Origin: Phymorhynchus buccinoides | Lineage: Eukaryota > Mollusca > Gastropoda > Neogastropoda > Raphitomidae | Length of the DNA stretch: 64,000 bases | Reading direction: 5' to 3' | NCBI GenBank assembly: GCA_017654935.2 | Contig: CM065706.1 | Coordinates: forward strand, 3,785,961-3,849,960 | In this document: one piece after another, positions 10,835-22,495 of the stretch | Position numbering within the stretch: position 1 is the stretch's first letter | Layout: each line of letters opens with the position of its first letter | Notes under the pieces: model-generated | What the model saw: only the letters and a program-made list of their open reading frames with translations | What the model was told of the DNA's origin: nothing | Databases searched by the model: none | Made by a program: the position numbers and the translations under genes

Positions 10835-11235
10835 TATGCAGAGCATAACAACATTTTGATATAGCCTTGGTGTTCTAGCCTATCTATGTCAGTCGGTCTG
10901 ACACAGCCTTAAAGTCAAGGCGAGATGATGAGTTTTGACATTTTAACAGCTTGGTGTTACCTGAACGCATTGGCAGCCTCAATTGGCATGTTAAGTATTA
11001 GCTGTTGGCAGGGCTAGAATCCTCAATACATCACTAGCCCTGCACACACCTGGGCTACAGGGACTTCGTCAACGTGCAGGCCGTCTTGTTAACTGCTATG
11101 TTTAATGAATGATGGGTTGTGGGTTTTATTGCTGAATGCAATCTGTATCATGGAGATCTTTCACTTCTTATTGATCAAACTTGGGCGTGCATGTGTCGCA
11201 GAGCTTGACATGTCTATTTTTGTCTAACCTGTGTA

Positions 11236-11392
<157 letters not shown>

Positions 11393-11660
11393 GTAATTCT
11401 TTTTCTAAATTATTGGTATGTTTAATCCGTTTGTTCACTTTTCATAAGTAGTAGGTTTTTACTTTTATTATTCCTTTTTGAGTTTCGTGGTGTATGTTCC
11501 TTAACTTCGGAGGTTCACCACATTGACGTACAGGCTATATTTGTTCAATTGTCAATAAAACTGTCTGAAGCCCTCCCCCCCTCTCTCTCTCTTTCTTTCT
11601 ATCTCTCTCCTCCCCCCTCTCTCCCCACCTTTCTAGATTGCTGCCAAACAATATGTTATA

Positions 11661-11852
11661 TATAGTGGAACCTTCCATATAAGACCCCATTATAAGACTC
11701 CCTCCCATTTAAGACCTACTTCTCTGAAACATTGCCCTTCTTTGTAAGTATCAAAATTACCTCCTTTATAATTATAGTATATACCACTCCCTCCCATTTA
11801 AGACCTCATTTGGGATGATTTTTGAAGGTCTTATAAGGGAGGTTCCAATGTA
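11661..11852. mobile_element. 'acctcccttataagac' MITE copy
   Basis: tatagtggaaccttccatat ... ttataagggaggttccaatg + ta. Confidence 0.78.
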
Positions 11853-12065
11853 CCTTTGACTCTGAATACCTTTTATGTCAAGGTTTTGTCCTCATGGTAC
11901 TCTCAAAATAAATGTAATCAATTCCTTGATCATTATTCACAAATATCAGTTAATCTGACATTTCCCCATCTTTATTCAGATTCGGATTGTCTGACATTTT
12001 TAATGGTGGTTTAAAGATGAGATTTCGCTCTAATTTGTCCTGAATGAGGGATTTGTTCATTTTAA

Positions 12066-12282
12066 CCCTTTCACCGCCAGCCATATTTCAGCCAAAAATG
12101 ACCATTATATTTACGTGGGTAGAGAACAAAATCCATCTGCTGTATTGGGATTCTTCTGTGACGTATATAAAATCAGGTTTATCCTTACTTCCCAAAACGA
12201 AGACAACAGGGTCTTTGGATAATATACCTCAATCTGATGCCTTTTGGTGACATAGGTGTTATATCACTGTGGTGCTAAAATG
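12066..12282. mobile_element. TTAA-type MITE, right end missing
   Basis: TTAA then ccctttcaccgccagccata, with gggtctttggataatata and gtggtgctaaaatg inside. Confidence 0.65.
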
Positions 12283-12635
12283 ACCAGCAGCTTGTTTTCG
12301 CAAACACCCGTTAATTCCATGATTCATAGCCCAATTATGTGGAGCTAACGAAGTCTAAATGTCCGTGTACGTGTTAGAAGTAATAACAAGGTTTATTGTT
12401 GTATCAAATCAGCCAGCGTGCATAGAAACAATGCGGCCTATTATTATATAGTATTAAGGATGGAAATGGCAGGCAGGTAGGTCTGATGTTCTGTGGATGA
12501 TTTGCATCCATGTTCATGCACTTTTCTGATGACTAATGCTTTTATCCGTGATGTGATCTGATCTCCACCCTTGCACGTGTATAATTCATATAGAAAATTG
12601 TCTAGCTGTGTGTGATCTACGCTGTCTGCCCAATG

Positions 12636-13029
<394 letters not shown>

Positions 13030-13339
13030 AACAATTATAATACTTGTTTTCTATTTTGATCTTTTTGATGCCACCTTGTTATTTTGTGTACTTTTTAATT
13101 TCATTTCTCCCCTTAATTAATGTTTTGTGGATGTGTGTTCCTTTTTTGTACTCATTCTTTGAAATGGGCCTATGGCCTAATCAGTAAGCCATCCAGACTC
13201 TCTCTTTCTCTCTCTCTTTTTCTACTCTCTTTCTCAGCACCTCATTTCCTGCCTTCTCTCCCTCCCCCCCCCCCCCCTCTCTCCTGTCTTTTTTATCTTT
13301 CCTTTTCTGAGTAACAGTCTGTTCTTGGTTTTTTTTTAA

Positions 13340-13799
13340 CCCTTTCATCGCCAGCCATATTTCAGCCAACATATTCCATTAAAATTACCTGCGTAGAGAA
13401 CAAAATCCATCTGCAGTATCGGGGATTCTTCTGTGATAAAATAAGGTCTATCCTTACTTCCCAAAACTAAGACAATAGGGTCTTTGGATAATAGACCCCA
13501 ACTTGATACCTTTTAGTAAAATAGGTGTTAAATCAATGTGGTGCTAAAATGCGACTTTGGCGGTGAAAGGGTTAGCCAACGTCACATTTTTGCACCACAA
13601 TGATTGAACATCCATGTCACAAAAAGGCATCAAATCAGGGTCTGTTATCCAAAGACCCTATTCTCTTAATTTTCGGAGGTAAGGATAGGCCTTATTTTAA
13701 ATATATCACAGAGGAATCCCCAATATTACAGATTTTTTTCTCTACCAAGGTAAGTTTAATGGAAATTTGTTTGCTGAAGAATGGCTGGCGGTGAAAGGG
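13340..13799. mobile_element. Two TTAA-type MITEs back to back in opposite orientation
   Basis: The first, 13340-13571 (ccctttcatcgcc ... ggcggtgaaaggg), is preceded by TTAA and followed by TTAG. The second, about 13576-13799, ends ggcggtgaaaggg followed by TTAA. Confidence 0.75.
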
Positions 13800-13804
13800 T
13801 TAAA

Positions 13805-14180
13805 GTCTGCAAGCAATTTATTTAGCATTATTGCTAAATGCTTACAAGCCAAACCATATGGAACACTGTACATAAAATGACCAGTATTCTGTGTATTTGC
13901 TGTAAAAGTAACAACATTGATATTCTGTGCACATCCCTTGTCAAGACGAATATATTTCGTTGTGTTTCTGTAGTGGGTGCAGTTGATGTTATTTTTGTTA
14001 GTTATGCAGATCTATGCGAGAATTAGGGCGTTTTGTCTAAATCGGTAATTATTCTGATGTCGTTGGAACTGTGGTTGTGGTTGCTATTGTTGTTGTTGAG
14101 GGCCTGCTGCACACACACGATTCAGATCTGAATGCGATGGATTTTGACGATGTGAGTCATGATTCACGTGAAATTCATGT
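13805..14180. other. No gene seen
   Basis: Unique sequence; no supported exon. Confidence 0.4.
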
Positions 14181-14183
14181 ATT

Positions 14184-14300
14184 GGCAGGGCTGCCAACCG
14201 TCCCCCCTAAGGGGTATTTGTCCCTGGAAACAGTCAAAAATGGCACCCTGTCCCTGGAATCCACTTTTCTGTCTGGTGTCCCTGGAAACTGAGTAGAATA
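14184..14300. repeat. 'tccctggaaacag' family copy
   Basis: gctgccaaccgtccccccta, tgtccctggaaacagtc and ccctgtccctggaatccac. More tgtccctgg strings occur to 14625. Confidence 0.6.
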
Positions 14301-14961
14301 ACAAAAACATTGTAGAACAATCACTTGTCTTGTTTGCTGGCCTTGCTGTATTGAACACAGAAACACCCAACACAACACTTCAAATGTTTCCTAACATGCA
14401 TGTTGCACATAGGTTACTGAACAGCGAGGGACCTTGAATATTGAAGCACATTGGCACCAAAAAACATCAAGAATACAGAAAAAACAGTCACAGAAATGTT
14501 GCTAGATCATGAAATAATTGGAAGTTAATGCTCGTTTTGACCCTGATGCATGACATTGCGATGTTTGTCCCTGGAAATAAGTCTGTGTCCCTGGTTTTTC
14601 TGTAGTTTGTCCCTGGAAACAGAGCGAAAATGGCAGAACTGTTTTTAGACAGAATGTCACGAGTTTGTGACATTGTTCTTCTGAACAGACAGAGAAAGGC
14701 ACAGTCTACCACTCGATCACAAAGGACCCCGAGATCTTTCTCCTTCTTTTAACCTAATCGAGACAACCTACTTGTGAAATCCGTGCAACCCGTGTTAGCT
14801 CTGACCTCTCGCGAGACTCCACATTCAACTGGCGACTTCATGAGTTTTAGACCGGTCAAACGTCACTCCATATTTTTCCTTCAGTTAAGCAACATCGCTT
14901 CATCGCTTCATCCTTTATCCTTTTCATCGTTCTGTCCACCTACGGCCGCCCAGTGCTGAGG

Positions 14962-15983
14962 TGTGGTGAGGGCCACGTCCCTGAAGGATCCTGTTATCAA
15001 TTGTTTATCCTGCACGAGTCCTAGACGTGGGGATAGCGAAGCTGTAGAGCTTCGGCTGACATCGTTTCTCCTCTTCATCCTCATCTCCATCTTCACCCCT
15101 TTTTATTTGGTTCCTCATTGTCCTCCCTTCCCCGTCATCGTCCCTGGCGTTCACTGGAGTCCTGGAAGAAAGCTGTGGCCGGTCCGGAACCCCTTCCACC
15201 TGCTCGCGCTTACCCCGAGCCCTTGGCGAGACCAGAGCTGCGACTGTCTTGTGGGGAGGATTCTTCTTCTTCATTCCGCCACTTGGAAGTTTGTCCTGAT
15301 CCTGATCCTGATCCTGATCCTGAGCCTGAACCTGACCTGACCTGTTGCTGCCTGGTTGACCGCCCGGTCAACCGCTCTTTTCTCCGTTTCCGGCTGTGGG
15401 AGGCCGCCCGCCTTTCTGTCTGGCCCCGTGTTAGGCCCGATCTGTGGGCCTGTCTGTGCGTTCGGGCCAGGCTTCGACGTTCCTGTTGAGGAGTCTGGGG
15501 GCGACCTCTGCCGTCTCTCATCTTTTGTTTCTGCTGCTGTAGCCTGCCCCAGGAGGGGGAGCAGTTTTTCTACTGACTTTTGTTTTCCCCTTTGTCTTCT
15601 TCTTCGGACGCTCTGCTGTTTTTGTTGGACTTCTTTTCTTCGTCTGCCCTTTCGTCGTTTTTCCCTTCAATTTTGTGTTTCTGCTTACAAACTCTCTTTT
15701 AGTTATTCAGTTAAGTTGCCGGCTTTAGTTTATTCTTTGGACAAACTTTTGAATGCCATGTATATTGTGTAGATAATTTGTTAAACATTGAGTGTATTGA
15801 ATCGTGTAAGTGTGTGTGTGTGCTTGCTTATAATAAATAGTCTTGTTTTGTATTGTACTTCTGGTGTGCGCGTGTGCCTTCTCCTGCGAGTTTGTCTGTC
15901 TGGGCGTGCGAGACTCTCCTCGGGGTTCGCGATTTCCCTCTCCCGATCTCTGATCAGGATCGAGCGGGGGATTTCGTGACACA
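14962..15983 (+). mobile_element. Possible solo LTR
   Basis: A block of about 1 kb runs from TGTGGTGAGGGCC to GGGATTTCGTGACACA, beginning TG and ending CA. It has a poly(A) signal (aataaa, 15831-15836) about 150 bp from its 3' end, as expected for an R region. No target duplication, primer-binding site or second LTR was found. It includes five gatcct repeats at 15296-15325. Confidence 0.35.
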
Positions 15984-15989
15984 GAAGTA

Positions 15990-16100
15990 TTTATTTATTT
16001 ATTTATTTATTTGACCATTTATTAAGACCATTTATATAGCGCTTATGCTTAAACTTTATGGCTCTTTTAAGCGCTTTACAATTTCACTAAAATGATAAAT
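15990..16100 (-). mobile_element. Retroposon tail with (ATTT)n
   Basis: tatttatttatttatttatt, then atttatatagcgcttatgct and aagcgctttacaattt, the reverse of the tail at 2518-2590. Confidence 0.5.
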
Positions 16101-16283
16101 AGTAAAAATAAACCTTTACATATGTGCATGCATAAACATTCCCAATCCTCACCCCCACCCTACTACTCTTGTCACATCTGAGGGGTGGGGTGGGGTGGGG
16201 GTGAGTAATGATTCACATGACTCAAGTGACTCGATCGCATCACATCACATCCCCATATGATTTTATGCATGTGTGGCGCCGGC

Positions 16284-16507
16284 TAGGTATTAGGTACTTT
16301 ATAGTCACAGAGGCGTCTCTGTCAAATTCGGGTTGCTCCCACCTGGAGAGAACGTCGCAGCCAGAGGCGCGCCACCCAATTTGTTTTTTTTGCATGCGAT
16401 TTTTGTGTGACTGATGATGAAGGAGAGGGGTGGGGGTGTAATTTTGACCAAATGACAACTTTTTCGTTGCTACTGGGATTGGCGTGTGCTGAGTGCATGG
16501 GCACATG

Positions 16508-16538
<31 letters not shown>

Positions 16539-16660
16539 TCCACGTTCAGACCGTAAGGCCTAGTGCAAAATAAGATGAAAACTCCCCTGTACCCAGGTTC
16601 GAACTCGGGTTTACTTGACACGAGGCGAACGCTTTACCTCTGTGCCACTCTACACCACTT
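16284..16660 (-). mobile_element. tRNA-derived SINE S1, near full length
   Basis: On the minus strand the head reads gtggcacagaggtaaagcgt + tcgcc (A-box-like) and cccgagttcgaacctgggta (B-box), followed by the conserved body and a tail at 16284. Confidence 0.8.
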
Positions 16661-16837
16661 TCGAGATTTGAGGATTATGGCGTTTTGTCAAGATATATAA
16701 TTATATTGGGCTATAATTCTGTGGGGCTTCTTCCTGTTGCTGTGTGATAGGGATCAATATAATTATGGGTTTGCTAGAAGTAGGGTGCAAGTGTGGACTG
16801 ATTGGATTGTGTGTATTTGGAGCTTGTGAGAACATGC

Positions 16838-17345
16838 GATGGCTTAGAGCCAAAACGGACTATCTCAAGATAGTCCATTGACGTATTTTTGAAATCATTG
16901 CGAAAACTAACTTGTATCAAAAAAAGACTGCAGAAATATTAAAAGGCTAATCCCCATTTTATTTTATTTTTATCGTTAAATATATTCTGATCGCTTCTCA
17001 GCCTTCAGGAACATAAATTTTTGTTTATACCTTGGTTTGTTTGTTCAGCCCGTCGTACATGGTGAAAGCCGATACGCGACGTTAAACTGAACTTCCATCC
17101 TTACGTTTAGATATCAATGTTGATGTAACTGATCGCTTCTCAGCCTTTTGGCCAAGACAGTGATTCAGGAACATAAATTTTTGTTTATACCTTGGTTTGT
17201 TTGTTCAGCCCGTCATACATGGCGAAAGCCGATACGCGACGTTAAACTGAACTTCCTTTATTTTATTTGTAGTCTTTTTAAATACAACTTCTTAGTTTTT
17301 GCAATAACATCAATAATAAGTCAATGGACTATCTAGAGATAGAGA
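16838..17345. mobile_element. Copy of the 46521 MITE interrupted by a U2 chimera
   Basis: Left arm gcgatggcttagagccaaaa + cggactatct; right arm aataagtcaatggactatct + agagatag. The central insertion is at about 16985-17256. Confidence 0.7.
16990..17256 (+). pseudogene. Two U2 snRNA 5'-end fragments, each fused to the same ~90-bp sequence
   Basis: 17132-17160 reads atcgcttctcagccttttgg + ccaagacag, matching the U2 snRNA 5' end (ATCGCTTCTCGGCCTTTTGG + CTAAGA). A shorter U2 piece is at 16990-17005. Both continue into caggaacataaatttttg ... cgatacgcgacgttaaactg, so the chimera occurs twice in tandem (16990-17096, 17132-17256). It cannot be a functional U2. Confidence 0.75.
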
Positions 17346-17504
17346 ATGAAATAGTGAGGCCAAGAGAGGGGGAGTTAATTAGAAAAAGAGAGTAATTACC
17401 CTTTGTTCAATTTTATCTAGAGATAGTTTGAATTTATTGGGTGGCAAATAGAATTAGTGTGACATGGTGAGAGAGAGGGTGAGAGCGAGAGAGATTTTAT
17501 TCTG

Positions 17505-17660
17505 ATCCTCTGAAGTCGGAGTGTGGCTACCCATGTGGCTTGGTAATCAAAAACGTTCACACGCGTATTATTCTCATCCCTAGCTGTTGTGCATTTGTAC
17601 CACAGTGTTCAAGTGCTTTGGCTTTTGGGGATGATCCCTGGACTCTGTAACTTAAGTCAG
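17505..17660 (+). repeat. 'gatgatccctggagt' family copy
   Basis: gaagtcggagtgtggctacc, tctcatccctagctgttgtg and gatgatccctggactctg. Confidence 0.75.
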
Positions 17661-17763
17661 GGTAAGACAACAACAACAACATTCAGAGACAAAAATAGGT
17701 GCGAGACCCTAGCATCATAGCATCATGCTCAATTTCAATATGTGATATGATGATTCATTCTCC

Positions 17764-17792
17764 ATGCACACGCACACACACTCTCACTCTCA

Positions 17793-17831
<39 letters not shown>

Positions 17832-17870
17832 TCTCTCTCTCTCTCACACTCTCACTCTCTCTCTCTCTCA

Positions 17871-17935
<65 letters not shown>
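17764..17935. repeat. CA/CT mixed microsatellite
   Basis: CA, then CT with interspersed cacact, then about 60 bp of pure CT. Confidence 0.95.
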
Positions 17936-17937
<2 letters not shown>

Positions 17938-18139
17938 ATGGCAAGTCGAAAGAGTGAAAAGGGCGGGGTCTCAATGAATCGATTTTGGCCGCAGCATTTT
18001 CAAAGAGTTTTTTGTTGTTCAAGTTGTTAACAACTTATTGGGTTTTTTTAAATCCCTGGGACTTCCTTGGGTTGAATTTTAGATTCCTCTTTGTCTCTTT
18101 GTCTATCAACCTGTCTCTGTCTGTGACTCTGTCTGGTTC

Positions 18140-18228
18140 CATCCTCTGTGTGTGTGTGTGTGTGTCAAGTCAAGTCAAAATCATCTTTATTGAGGATTAA
18201 AGAATAATCTGACAAAGCTTTTTTCCAT

Positions 18229-18265
<37 letters not shown>
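18140..18265. repeat. Two (GT)n runs with a repeated flank
   Basis: GT at 18148-18165 and 18232-18263, separated by gtcaagtcaaaatcatcttt. Confidence 0.9.
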
Positions 18266-18266
<1 letters not shown>

Positions 18267-18276
18267 TTTTGATAAC

Positions 18277-18512
18277 ACAGTGGAACCTCGGAACCACCCC
18301 CCACCCCCATATATAAGACTCCCTCTCACTTAACCTAGTTCTCTGAGACATTGCCCTTCATTGTAAGCATTACGATTATCTTCCTTATACAACTCCCTCC
18401 CAACTTATTTTGGGTGGTTTCTCAAGGTCTTAAGATTATCTCGCTTATACAACTCCCTCCTACTTAAGACCTTATTTTGGATGATTTTTGAAGGTCTTGA
18501 AAAGGGACGTTA
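18277..18512. mobile_element. 'acctcccttataagac' MITE, rearranged
   Basis: cacagtggaacctcgga at the left; the inner block cttatacaactccctcc occurs twice; the right end aaggtcttgaaaagggacgt is degraded. Confidence 0.65.
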
Positions 18513-18927
18513 GCAAATACCCGCTTGAAGCAAATCTACTGGGAACGCAGAGGAAGTAGAAGAAGAAGACCAGACAGTTAAAGTAGAAGAAGAAGTAGAA
18601 GCAAATCTAAATTTCTCTGGTGGGAGTGGATTCCCAAGTAGCAATGCTGTAATGGTGATATCTCCACCTCATTTTCTTGACGGATAGATTGGTTTCAAAT
18701 AAGCAGATACATGTATTGGTTAAAATGTCATTGACTATGTCATCTATGGCGGAGAGAGGTCACCGGATAGTACATCTTGGAAATAAACACTGATCAAATG
18801 TTACTTAAAGACAGAGCATGGAAATTGCAGCCAAGAAAAGAAAGAAAAAAGAAGTGTCATTGACAGAAAGGACTCTCTTAGTCATGCGTGGGCAGGGAGA
18901 AAGCAATGGATAGTGCATCACCGAAAT

Positions 18928-19420
18928 CCCCGTGGGGATACCGGGGGGTCTTTTATGAAAATAGTTCCCCCACCTTCTGGAAGTTCTGTACTTGATAAGG
19001 TCTCTGTGCACGTTAAAACTATTCACGAAATATGTCTATTTCCCCATGGCAACACAGTGAGCTGCAAGTCATAATGTGAGAGAGTGAACGCTGTGTTGCC
19101 ATGGGGAAATAGAACTATCTTGTGAATAATGTTCACGTGTACACAGACCTTAACTTCCTCTAATCTGCCACTCTCTTTGACTCTGCCTTTTCCCTTTGCT
19201 TTCTATCATCTACTATCTTTCTGACTTATTGGCCCATTCTCCTGCCTTTTTTCAAAAAGAATCTTCCAAATAATGTTTCTCCTTTGAGCTCCTCCGAAAT
19301 CGGAATGTGTCGGCTGTACGCAGCGGGGAGACCGGTGAAAACCGAAAACCGGACACATATATACCTTACCCATTATGGCCATATGGCCTGGGAACGCAGA
19401 AGAAGAAGAAGAATCACCGA
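18928..19420 (-). repeat. R330-type repeat interrupted by an inverted repeat
   Basis: ccgtggggataccggggggt and ccaccttctggaagttctgt are followed by an insertion containing arms ctatttccccatggcaacac (19036-19057) and its complement (19091-19112). The repeat then resumes at 19148 with taacttcctctaatctgcca and ends cccattatggccatatggcc. Confidence 0.75.
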
Positions 19421-19631
19421 AATAAACAAATGTTAATCAAATGTCATTGAAAGGCAGAATGCGGGAAATAAACAAAGCAGTAAAATGTCGCTGGAGAGAA
19501 GAAACGTGAGCTGTCAAATGTCGTGGGATTGCTGCAGAAATGACAACCTGTGGACTTTGTAGAGGCGTCGGAATAGGGCGTCGACTGTGGATCGATTTGT
19601 GAAGGTTGTCTGTAAAGGTCAGGGTACACGT

Positions 19632-19882
19632 CGTTAGGTATTAGTATTAGATACTTTATAGTCACAGAGGCATCTCTGTGAAATTCGGGTTGCTCCCACC
19701 TGGAGAGCGCGTCGCAGCCAGAGGCGGGCCACCCTTTTCTTTTCTTTTTTTTGCTTGCGATTTTTTGTGTGATTGAAGAAGGAAAGAGGAGGTGGGGGGT
19801 GTGGGGGGGGTGTAGATTTTTACCAAAAGACAACTTTTTCGTTGCCGCTGGTTTTAACGTGTGCTAAGTGCATGGGCACATG

Positions 19883-19913
<31 letters not shown>

Positions 19914-20027
19914 TCCACGTTCAGACCGTAAGTGGAAAGTGAGGAAAAATCCCCTGTACCCAGGTTCGAACTCGGGTTTACTTGACATGAAGCGAACGCG
20001 CTACCACTGTGCCACTGTACACCAACA
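19632..20027 (-). mobile_element. tRNA-derived SINE S1, near full length
   Basis: Tail tagtattagatactttatag; head, on the minus strand, ggcacagtggtagcgcgttc and cgagttcgaacctgggta. Confidence 0.8.
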
Positions 20028-20108
20028 AACAAGACACCCATAGCAAAACTAACAAGCATTCAGGTCGAAGTGCACGTCGTTAGTCTTTCACTCTTCACCC
20101 ATGGCGAC

Positions 20109-20247
20109 TAGAGTTGAGAACCGGTTCAAAAATCCGAACCGGTTTTAAACCGTTTTTTTCATATTCGAACTGGTTTTACCGAACTTAACCAGTACTCGCA
20201 TCACTAGTTTCACCTATGTCAGAATATTCACACACACGTACGCACGT

Positions 20248-20297
<50 letters not shown>

Positions 20298-20577
20298 GAA
20301 ACTTATGACTTAATAACGCACACACACTCAACTCAACACTCGGTCAAAGTCAAAGTCATACACCACCACAAACTAGAAACAGCTACTCTTGGTTTACAAA
20401 CACCCAATCTGCGCTGAGAATCAGTGTTGTTTTTCAAAAAGAATGCGTTATTCTAAGAAAAACTTACTTTCAGTTTGCAGTTAAAAAACGGTTCACAGCA
20501 ACTCGAACCGGTTTTTCGAACCGTGAAAGTTTAGCACCGGTTTTTCGGTTCAAACCGGTTTCCACCCACCCCCTCTA
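20109..20577. mobile_element. hAT-like non-autonomous element with 8-bp target duplication
   Basis: ATGGCGAC at 20101-20108 and again at 20578-20585. Element ends TAGAGTTGAGAACCGGTT and AACCGGTTTCC ... CTCTA. An 8-bp duplication fits hAT transposons. A (CA)n of about 60 bp lies inside (20248-20295). Confidence 0.8.
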
Positions 20578-20602
20578 ATGGCGACACAGTGATAACTCTC
20601 GT

Positions 20603-20975
20603 ACAGTGGAACCTCCCTTGTAAGACCTCCCATTATAAGACTCCCTCCCACATAAGACCTACTCCTCCGAGACATTGCCCTTCTTCTTCTTCTTCGCCTT
20701 AGGTAGCCAACTTCATCACGTTGAAGATTCTGCTGCACTTTAGGGGGTAGTACGAAAAAAGAAAGAAAATAAGTTCAGCAAAGATAGGGGAGATAGTGAA
20801 CTGATTTGAAGTATTTTTGATACTCCGTTTGCTATATGTAGAAGGATAATAATTTTTTCTTTCTTTCTTTCTTTTTTCTTTGTAAGTATTAAAATTACCT
20901 CCCTTAAAGACCCCTCCCTTATAAGACCTCATTTTGGATGATTTTTGGAGGTCTTATAAGGGAGGTTCCACTGTA
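20603..20975. mobile_element. 'acctcccttataagac' MITE with an insertion
   Basis: tacagtggaacctcccttgt at the left, ataagggaggttccactgta at the right. About 195 bp (20683-20880), starting cttcttcttcttcgccttag, interrupts the conserved gcccttctttgtaagtatta. Confidence 0.8.
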
Positions 20976-21119
20976 TTGATATTGCTTGCCTTTTGCGGTG
21001 TTGCCATGGGAGAAAAGAGTGAAAACTAACACTGTGTATTTCGACCTGAATGCTTGTTAGGTTTGCTATGGTATGGTTATCTTGTTTGTTTAACTTGTAG
21101 TTCACATTTCTCTTCGTTA

Positions 21120-21516
21120 TTAGTATTTGGTATATTCTAGTCACAGAGACTTATCCCTGTGAAATTCGGACTGCTCTTCCCCGGAGAGCGCGTCGCTGCA
21201 AGTGCAGCACCTACCCATAATTTTGTTTTGTTTTGAGGGGGGCAGACTGGGGAAACCTGGTTATCAATTTGGTCATACCAGGCAGCAGGATTTCTCCCTG
21301 CTCTTACCGAACCACCGTGGGACTTTTTTGTGCGTAAAACGCACGTGGTCAGTCTAGCTTTAAGTCCCCAACCGAAGGACTCAACGTTCAGTTTGATTTC
21401 CCTGTCGAACTAGAAAGAAAGGGCGAGGCCAGGATTCGAACCCGGGTCACTCACGAGCGCTGCAGTCACGCATTGAATTTGGCAGGCGAACATCTTAACC
21501 ACTCTGCCACCGTCCT
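21120..21516 (-). mobile_element. Second SINE family with a tRNA-Leu/Ser-like head
   Basis: On the minus strand the head reads ggtggcagagtggttaagat (A-box) ... gacccgggttcgaatcctgg (B-box). The body shares agtcacagagactt and ctccggggaagagcagtccg-type blocks with S1 but is otherwise distinct. Confidence 0.75.
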
Positions 21517-21519
21517 TCC

Positions 21520-22320
21520 TTTCGTGGATGGATCGTGCTTCTTTGATTATAGACAGTTTCCTTGTAAAATGGCGTTGCTGGTTGTGTGTGGCTCAGGCGT
21601 TTCTTTGCAGTCTGTTTAGTTGGCTGTGAAAGCTCAGAGTGTCATTTGTTAACGATTTTCGTGGATTAAGTGTCTCTCTGTTCTGTAATGATTAGAAAAA
21701 ACTTAAAGGCATTACAAACGATCCCAGGGATTGGGGTCTAGACTGCTAGGCTAGTCGCTGCGAAGTTCTGCCTCGCAGTGGCTCGAGCAACAGGGAAAAA
21801 AGAACGGTTGAACCGTCTCTGTCGCCACCAGCGATGAGAATGATGATGAGCGCCTCGCGTGAAAGCTTTATATATGCTGGCTGTGCGTTTAAGTGTGTTC
21901 ATGTTTATTGGTACTTTTTTTGGTTTTAGATACAAACATGCACACGCATATATACACATTGGTATACACAAACACATCCTTCCCTCCCCACACACAAACA
22001 CACTCGCATCAACGCACACAAACACACACACACACATTATGTGTGTGCGCACACACACACACGCACGCACGGTTCTGGCTTGTTATGCACACACTATGAA
22101 GAAGCTTCTCACTTGCAACGATGCGATAGTGACTGTATGGCGCTCTGTATGCTTCAAAAGACAGATTTTCCCAAAAATGTGTGAAATAATCTGAACGCTA
22201 GAAGAAGCTTTTTCTGTAACGAATGAAAGAGGATTAAGCCAAGGTGAATCATGATAATCTGTTATACGTTTTCTCCTTATGGTTAATCGGTACGGTTTTC
22301 TCTGTGTTTTTCTGTTTTCA
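21520..22320. other. RCC1L intron or upstream sequence
   Basis: Contains CA-rich DNA (21945-22075). No earlier RCC1L exon could be recognised. Confidence 0.4.
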
Positions 22321-22321
22321 G

Positions 22322-22495
22322 ACCAAGGTCAGGTGTTCGTGTGGGGCTACGGCATTCTGGGAAAGGGGCCGGAGCTGTGGTCATGTGACCGGCCGTCGCA
22401 GATCCCGGAGCCTCTGTTTGGTGCGAACGAGATTGACCCTGACGCGACAGTGACCGACATAGACTGTGGGCTGGGGCACTTTGTGGCTCTCAACA
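22322..22495 (+). CDS. RCC1L: RCC1L exon: RCC1 repeat (GQVFVWGYGILGKGP ... CGLGHFVALN)
   Basis: The exon follows acceptor ttctgttttcag and ends at donor gtgagt (22496). It is 174 bp, phase 1 to phase 1. It encodes one RCC1 blade with the WGYGILGKGP motif and the CGLGHFVAL strand that closes the repeat. The DPDATVTDIDC segment of this exon is partly duplicated in the following intron (22756-22812). Confidence 0.88.

Noticed and set aside
14963..15489. Protein gene with a DPDPDPEPEP repeat
   Set aside because: The frame lies in a possible LTR, arises from a short gatcct repeat, and has no domain or splice support.
16600..16660. Functional tRNA gene (ggttcgaactcggg)
   Set aside because: A B-box and weak A-box are present, but no complete cloverleaf. 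The sequence recurs as the head of a dispersed SINE.
21425..21515. Functional tRNA-Leu or tRNA-Ser gene
   Set aside because: A and B boxes are good, but the segment is continuous with a SINE body. I could not draw a full acceptor stem and anticodon arm.
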